Of a stretch of 7,596 nt of DNA, positions 5,816-7,596 are shown in pieces. The notes below the pieces were generated by a model. That model was not told the DNA's origin. It did not search any database and saw only the letters and a list, made by a program, of their open reading frames with translations. Every line of letters begins with the position of its first letter. The stretch's first letter is position 1. The position numbers were made by a program, and so were the translations under genes. Source of the DNA: Propionibacteriaceae bacterium (lineage in GTDB: Bacteria; Actinomycetota; Actinomycetes; Propionibacteriales; Propionibacteriaceae); NCBI GenBank assembly GCA_031255975.1, contig JAIRRM010000188.1:1-7596 (forward strand), written 5' to 3'.

Positions 5816-6060
5816 TGGCTAAGATCCAAGCCGTTTCCGCCAACGAACTACGCGGGCTCTCCCGCAGAGAACTGAACGATCAGGTCGTGCAACTGAAGGC
5901 CGAGTTGTTTGGGCTACGCTTCCAGGCGGCCACCGGCCAGCTTGGGTCGAGTGCCCGGCTGCGCGCGGTGAAGAAAGACATCGCCCGTATCTACACCGTG
6001 CTACAGGAGCGCAACCTGGGCATCGTGGTCGATCCCGAGGCAGGAAAGGCTAAGAAATGA
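5815..6060 (+). CDS. rpmC: 50S ribosomal protein L29
   Basis: L29 is a small two-helix protein at the exit-tunnel mouth next to L23. The 81-residue product has the helical hairpin [28 protein letters not shown] (about 16-43) followed by [26 protein letters not shown] (about 45-70), the standard actinobacterial form. It ends with a short PEAGKAKK tail that makes it somewhat longer than the 63 residues of E. coli. The start ATG overlaps the rplP stop by one base and the stop overlaps the rpsQ start by four (ATGA), so it is likely translated by reinitiation. Purines at 5801-5806 (AGGTGA within GCAGGTGAA) may serve as ribosome binding site. Confidence 0.97.
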   Translation: MAKIQAVSANELRGLSRRELNDQVVQLKAELFGLRFQAATGQLGSSARLRAVKKDIARIYTVLQERNLGIVVDPEAGKAKK

Positions 6061-6323
6061 GCGAGACTGAAGCCCGCGCCGGGCGCAAGGTGCGCGAAGG
6101 TGTTGTCGTGTCCGACAAGATGGACAAGACAGTGGTCGTGCTGGTCGAAGACCGCAAGAAGCATCCGCTGTACGGCAAGGTGATGACCACGTCGAAGCGT
6201 TACGCCGCTCATGATGAGGGCAATGAGGCTGGCGTCGGTGACCGCGTACGCATCATGGAGACTCGTCCGCTGTCGGCCACCAAGCGCTGGCGGCTGGTTG
6301 AGATCGTCGAGAAGGCCAAGTGA
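6057..6323 (+). CDS. rpsQ: 30S ribosomal protein S17
   Basis: S17 is a primary 16S rRNA-binding protein of OB-fold type in the 30S body. The 88-residue product has [42 protein letters not shown] (about 13-54) and the family signature [24 protein letters not shown] (about 61-84). The length is normal. The start ATG overlaps the rpmC stop by four bases; AGGAAAGG just upstream (about 6042-6049) is a possible ribosome binding site. In E. coli this is the last gene of the S10 operon; here only 19 nt separate it from rplN. Confidence 0.98.
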   Translation: MSETEARAGRKVREGVVVSDKMDKTVVVLVEDRKKHPLYGKVMTTSKRYAAHDEGNEAGVGDRVRIMETRPLSATKRWRLVEIVEKAK

Positions 6324-6342
6324 GCCAGGGGAGTACTGAACA

Positions 6343-6711
6343 ATGATCCAGCAGGAGACGCGGCTGAAGGTCGCCGACAACACGGGTGCAAAGGAACTGC
6401 TCTGCATCCGCGTGCTCGGTGGTTCCAAGCGCCGCTACGCCGGCCTCGGCGACACCATCGTGTGCACGGTCAAGGATGCCATCCCCGGCGGCAACGTCAA
6501 GAAAGGCGATGTCGTCAAGGCGGTCGTGGTGCGTACCACCAAAGAGCATCGCCGCCAGGACGGCTCGTACATCAAGTTCGACGACAACGCAGCCGTCATC
6601 GTAAAGACAGACGGTGAGCCGCGTGGTACCCGTATTTTCGGGCCGGTGGCTCGTGAGTTGCGCGAGAAGCGCTACATGCGCATCGTCTCGCTCGCCCCGG
6701 AGGTGATCTGA
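6343..6711 (+). CDS. rplN: 50S ribosomal protein L14
   Basis: L14 lies at the subunit interface, forms an intersubunit bridge and in other bacteria is the binding site of the silencing factor RsfS. The 122-residue product [37 protein letters not shown], with [35 protein letters not shown] and a [28 protein letters not shown] ending, is full length and highly conserved. A clear ribosome binding site AGGGGAG (6327-6333) lies nine bases before ATG 6343. No -10/-35 pair is visible in the 19-nt gap from rpsQ, so it is probably cotranscribed with the S10 genes. rplX begins three bases after its stop. Confidence 0.99.
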   Translation: MIQQETRLKVADNTGAKELLCIRVLGGSKRRYAGLGDTIVCTVKDAIPGGNVKKGDVVKAVVVRTTKEHRRQDGSYIKFDDNAAVIVKTDGEPRGTRIFGPVARELREKRYMRIVSLAPEVI

Positions 6712-6714
6712 GCC

Positions 6715-7089
6715 ATGGCGAAGTTCCATGTGAAGAAGGGTGACCGCGTGAAGGTCATCGCAGGAGACGACCGCGGTGTCATCGGTGAGGTCATCGCCGT
6801 TTACCCCGAGTCTGGTCGCGTGAAGGTGCAGGGCGTGAACATCGTCCGGAAGCACGTCGCCGACCGTTACGATCCGCGTACCGGCCAGCAGGTCAAAGGC
6901 GGCATGGTGAGTGTCGAGGCACCGATCCACGCCTCCAACGTGCAGTTGGTTGTGAAGCAGGGTGGTAAGGACGTGGTGACACGGCTCGGCTCCACTCGCA
7001 AGCAGGGCACCAAGCAGTTGGCGGACGGCACCAAGGTGCCGACGACTCGCGGTACGCGGGTAGCCGTCAAGAACGGTGAGGAGATCTGA
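6715..7089 (+). CDS. rplX: 50S ribosomal protein L24
   Basis: L24 is an early 50S assembly initiator that binds the 5' end of 23S rRNA. The 124-residue product has the N-terminal KOW motif ([41 protein letters not shown], about 7-47) and the [18 protein letters not shown] block (about 62-79). The ending [12 protein letters not shown] matches the family's usual R-V-xK-xGxxI end. Between these lies [32 protein letters not shown], roughly a dozen residues longer than the about 105-residue form I recall for mycobacteria. The ribosome binding site GGAGGTGAT (6699-6707), inside the end of rplN, lies seven bases before the ATG. The stop overlaps the rplE start by one base (TGATG). Confidence 0.97.
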   Translation: MAKFHVKKGDRVKVIAGDDRGVIGEVIAVYPESGRVKVQGVNIVRKHVADRYDPRTGQQVKGGMVSVEAPIHASNVQLVVKQGGKDVVTRLGSTRKQGTKQLADGTKVPTTRGTRVAVKNGEEI

Positions 7090-7596
7090 TGAGCGACGAA
7101 GTGCAGGAAGTCCAGGAGGCTCCGGCGGCTGACGCCACAGCTGCCAAGACCAAGGCTCCGAAGGCGAAGGGTGGCACGTCCGCTGAAGCCGCCGCGAAGC
7201 AGACTCCGCGGCTGAAGCAGCAGTACCGCGACCAGATCGTTCCGGCGTTGCGGGAGCAGTTCCAGTACCCGAACCCGATGCAGATCCCAGGGTTGGTGAA
7301 GATCGTGGTGAACATGGGCGTCGGTGAAGCGGCCCGTGACTCCAAGGTTCTTGACGGCGCGGTGCGCGATCTCACCGTCATCACCGGTCAGAAGCCGGTG
7401 ACCACCAAGGCTCGTAAGTCCATCGCCCAGTTCAAGCTGCGCGAGGGGCAGGTGATCGGCACGCATGTCACACTGCGCGGTGACCGGATGTGGGAGTTCG
7501 CCGACCGGCTGCTTTCACTGGCGCTGCCCCGTATCCGCGACTTCCGCGGCCTGAACAGCAACCAGTTTGACGGCAATGGCAACTACACCTTCGGTC
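7089..7596 (+). CDS. rplE: 50S ribosomal protein L5 (3' end outside window) with Ala/Lys-rich N-terminal extension
   Basis: L5 binds 5S rRNA in the central protuberance and contacts S13 and P-site tRNA. The frame is open from ATG 7089 to the window end (169 residues). The normal L5 start region is at about residue 39: [96 protein letters not shown] follows at about 128-169. Residues 1-38 are an extra low-complexity stretch rich in Ala, Lys, Glu and Thr. GGTGAGGAG (7075-7083) lies five bases before ATG 7089, which also overlaps the rplX stop. The only nearby alternative is GTG at 7101 (codon 5), so the extension is real on sequence grounds. About 50 C-terminal residues should lie beyond the window. 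Confidence 0.95.
   Translation, partial: MSDEVQEVQEAPAADATAAKTKAPKAKGGTSAEAAAKQTPRLKQQYRDQIVPALREQFQYPNPMQIPGLVKIVVNMGVGEAARDSKVLDGAVRDLTVITGQKPVTTKARKSIAQFKLREGQVIGTHVTLRGDRMWEFADRLLSLALPRIRDFRGLNSNQFDGNGNYTFG

Noticed and set aside
1..7596. CRISPR arrays, tRNA or rRNA genes, insertion sequences
   Set aside because: No regularly spaced repeats, no tRNA-like cloverleaf or rRNA motifs, and no transposase frames or terminal inverted repeats were seen. The only tandem repeats are the protein-tail repeats described.

Overview
The window is the front part of the main ribosomal-protein cluster (S10 operon running straight into the spc operon) of a GC-rich bacterium. Everything recognisable lies on the + strand, in the order rpsJ-rplC-rplD-rplW-rplB-rpsS-rplV-rpsC-rplP-rpmC-rpsQ-rplN-rplX-rplE. 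The last gene is cut by the window end. The protein sequences (S10 starting [19 protein letters not shown], the long alanine/lysine tail on L22, the wording of L5 and S17), GTG starts, near-universal TGA stops and high GC point to an actinobacterium. A Propionibacteriales-like or related lineage seems plausible, but this is a judgement from remembered family sequences and not a search result.

Layout: positions 1-555 are non-coding. I see a good -10-like box (202-207), a weaker second promoter candidate (452-478), several short repeats, and a chain of adjacent predicted hairpins (303-358, 377-394, 401-424, 425-439) that would lie in a long 5' leader if transcription starts near 213. Positions 556-7596 are almost solid coding sequence. 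Junctions are a 4-nt overlap (rplC/rplD, rplD/rplW, rpmC/rpsQ), a 1-nt overlap (rplP/rpmC, rplX/rplE) or gaps of 2-21 nt, so translation is probably coupled along a single long transcript. The usual break between the S10 and spc operons (rpsQ to rplN) is only 19 nt here and holds a ribosome binding site but no visible promoter or terminator.

The products build both subunits: S10, S19, S3 and S17 for 30S; L3, L4, L23, L2, L22, L16, L29, L14, L24 and L5 for 50S. L4 and L22 line the peptide exit tunnel, and L23 and L29 sit at its mouth.

No new system is visible. The points that stand out are (1) the structured, uncharacterised leader, (2) low-complexity lysine/alanine-rich extensions on three ribosomal proteins (L4 C-terminus, L22 C-terminus, L5 N-terminus) and an Arg/Gly/Ala/Pro-rich tail on S3, with tandem DNA repeats inside the L4 and L22 tails, and (3) the L4 and L22 tail codons doubling as the Shine-Dalgarno sequence of the next gene.
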